From: Candidatus Iainarchaeum sp.
GTDB taxonomy: Archaea; Iainarchaeota; Iainarchaeia; Iainarchaeales; JAGHAR01
DNA length: 6,385 nt
Assembly (NCBI GenBank): GCA_021161405.1
Contig: JAGHAR010000139.1
Location: 1-6,385 of the forward strand
Direction of reading: 5' to 3'
Under the pieces are notes generated by a model. That model was not told the origin of the DNA. It saw nothing but the letters and a program-made list of their open reading frames with translations, and searched no databases. A program made the translations under genes and the position numbers. Each line of letters starts with the position of its first letter. The first letter of the stretch is position 1. Positions 5,881-6,385 of the stretch are shown one piece after another.

Positions 5881-6175
5881 CTATGGATTCCTCCTTGAAA
5901 CCTTCTTTGACTAAAAATTCCTTTATGTTTGCTCTATGGTCTCCCTGAAGTATTATCATATCTCCCTGAATGGTTCCACCGCATGCGAAGTGTCTTTTCA
6001 TTTTTTTTAGGAGTTCTTTCTTGTCGATATCTTCACTAAAACCGCTTATCATTGTTACCACCTTTCCAAATCTTCTCCTGTCAACCCTTACTCTTATCTT
6101 CATTTCCTCCTTTGCTATTTCCTGACATACACATAGGTTCTTTGGCAGACCGCATTTTGGGCATATTTCTTCCAT
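5873..6175 (-). CDS. Archaeal translation initiation factor aIF1 (SUI1/eIF1 family)
   Basis: This 100-residue protein is the archaeal homologue of eukaryotic eIF1. It binds the small subunit near the P site and enforces correct start-codon selection. Residues 1-20 carry a four-cysteine knuckle (C5-P-K-C8 and C15-V-C17) followed by EIAKEE, a common archaeal aIF1 N-terminus that probably binds zinc. The SUI1 domain spans about residues 25-95, with [16 protein letters not shown], the basic loop [12 protein letters not shown] and the GDHR segment at its end. The start ATG at 6175 is supported by a strong SD (AAAGGAGGTG, 6195-6186) inside the end of uL29, and is one base after the uL29 stop. The end overlaps rpp29 by eight bases. 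This placement between uL29 and rpp29 is usual for archaea. The annotation is secure. Confidence 0.96.
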   Translation of the reverse strand: MEEICPKCGLPKNLCVCQEIAKEEMKIRVRVDRRRFGKVVTMISGFSEDIDKKELLKKMKRHFACGGTIQGDMIILQGDHRANIKEFLVKEGFKEESIDV

Positions 6176-6176
6176 A

Positions 6177-6385
6177 CTATGTATGCACCTCCTTTCTTTC
6201 GTTTAGTATTGTCAATATTCTTGCGATGTATCTCCTCAAAGTTCTTATTCTGCCAGGGTTCTCTGGCCTTGTTCCGGAAGCAATTTGAGCTTTTTCTTTT
6301 TTCAGCTCTGCTCATGCTTCGTTTAGATAATTTTCCAATTCTTCGGTGCTTATTTCTCTAAGTTCTTTGTTCTTTAGAATTTTGA
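6177..6385 (-). pseudogene. rpl29: 50S ribosomal protein L29 (uL29), 5'-partial, interrupted by an in-frame TGA
   Basis: uL29 is a small helical-hairpin protein of the large subunit that binds 23S rRNA next to uL23 near the exit tunnel. The visible frame reads KILKNKELREISTEELENYL then NEA, meets TGA at 6314-6312, and continues in the same frame for 44 residues beginning AELKKEKAQIASG and containing RPENPGRIR and [11 protein letters not shown], ending at TAG (6179-6177). These are the hallmark blocks of archaeal uL29 on both sides of the stop, and total length would be near the family's usual 65-70 residues. The start codon lies just beyond the window edge. In archaeal homologues the TGA position is usually a charged residue such as Arg in an 'ELRAEL'-like block. 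All eight visible Arg codons here are AGA or AGG. No SD-preceded start that would restart the correct frame follows the TGA. It could be a nonsense mutation, a sequencing error, or read through. The identity as uL29 is very secure; its functional state is not. Confidence 0.87.
6186..6195 (-). promoter_or_regulatory. Strong Shine-Dalgarno site for aIF1
   Basis: AAAGGAGGTG read on the minus strand is complementary to the conserved CACCUCC 3' end of archaeal 16S rRNA. It ends ten bases before the aIF1 ATG at 6175. It lies inside the last codons of uL29 (R-K-E-V), so those residues are at least partly dictated by the ribosome-binding site. Confidence 0.85.

Noticed and set aside
6312..6314. Genome-wide reassignment of TGA to an amino acid
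   Set aside because: TGA ends six other genes in the window exactly at the expected family C-termini, and reading it as sense would fuse uS14 to uS8.
6115..6315. A 66-residue frame starting with the ATG that overlaps the uL29 TGA (ATGA)
   Set aside because: It is in a different frame from uL29 and aIF1, runs through both, has no recognisable motif and no convincing SD. The conserved protein lies in the other frames.
6177..6385. Frameshift or programmed frameshifting in uL29
   Set aside because: The two conserved halves are in the same frame (135 bases from the TGA codon to the TAG codon), so only a stop codon, not a shift, separates them.

Overview
This window is a stretch of an archaeal ribosomal-protein operon (the S10/spc-type supercluster). 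Every gene lies on the minus strand, so transcription runs from position 6385 down to 1. In transcription order the genes are uL29 (5' end cut by the window), aIF1/SUI1, the RNase P subunit Rpp29, uS17, uL14, uL24, eS4, uL5, uS14, uS8, uL6, eL32, eL19, uL18 and uS5 (3' end cut by the window). The domain assignment is firm. eS4, eL32 and eL19 occur only in archaea and eukaryotes, aIF1 and Rpp29 sit between uL29 and uS17 as in many archaea, and uS14 is the short zinc-ribbon form. The DNA is AT-rich, and arginine is written mostly as AGA/AGG. I cannot assign a phylum. The compact, overlapping layout would fit a small-genome archaeon such as a DPANN lineage as well as an AT-rich euryarchaeote.

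Region by region on the minus strand: 6385-6177 holds uL29, which carries an in-frame TGA. 6175-5572 holds aIF1 and Rpp29. 5585-3518 holds uS17, uL14, uL24 and eS4. 3518-2431 holds uL5, uS14 and uS8. 2422-1426 holds uL6 and eL32. 1405-1 holds eL19, uL18 and uS5. No non-coding stretch exceeds about 20 bases. I see no internal promoter, terminator, tRNA, mobile element or CRISPR repeat.

The genes work together as one translation module. Nine or ten products are large- or small-subunit ribosomal proteins that assemble early around the peptidyl-transferase and decoding regions, aIF1 controls start-codon selection, and Rpp29 belongs to the RNase P that matures tRNA 5' ends. Almost every start is preceded by a Shine-Dalgarno sequence (GGAGG or GGTGA types). 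These SDs are usually embedded in the last codons or stop codon of the preceding gene, which suggests strong translational coupling.

This is mostly an ordinary, conserved region and I did not find a new system in it. The one real anomaly is the in-frame TGA at 6314-6312 inside an otherwise well-conserved uL29. Smaller points are a uS14-uS8 pair in one frame separated by a single TGA, two almost identical intergenic junctions, three 14-base gene overlaps, and lineage-specific charged tails on uS17 and uL24.
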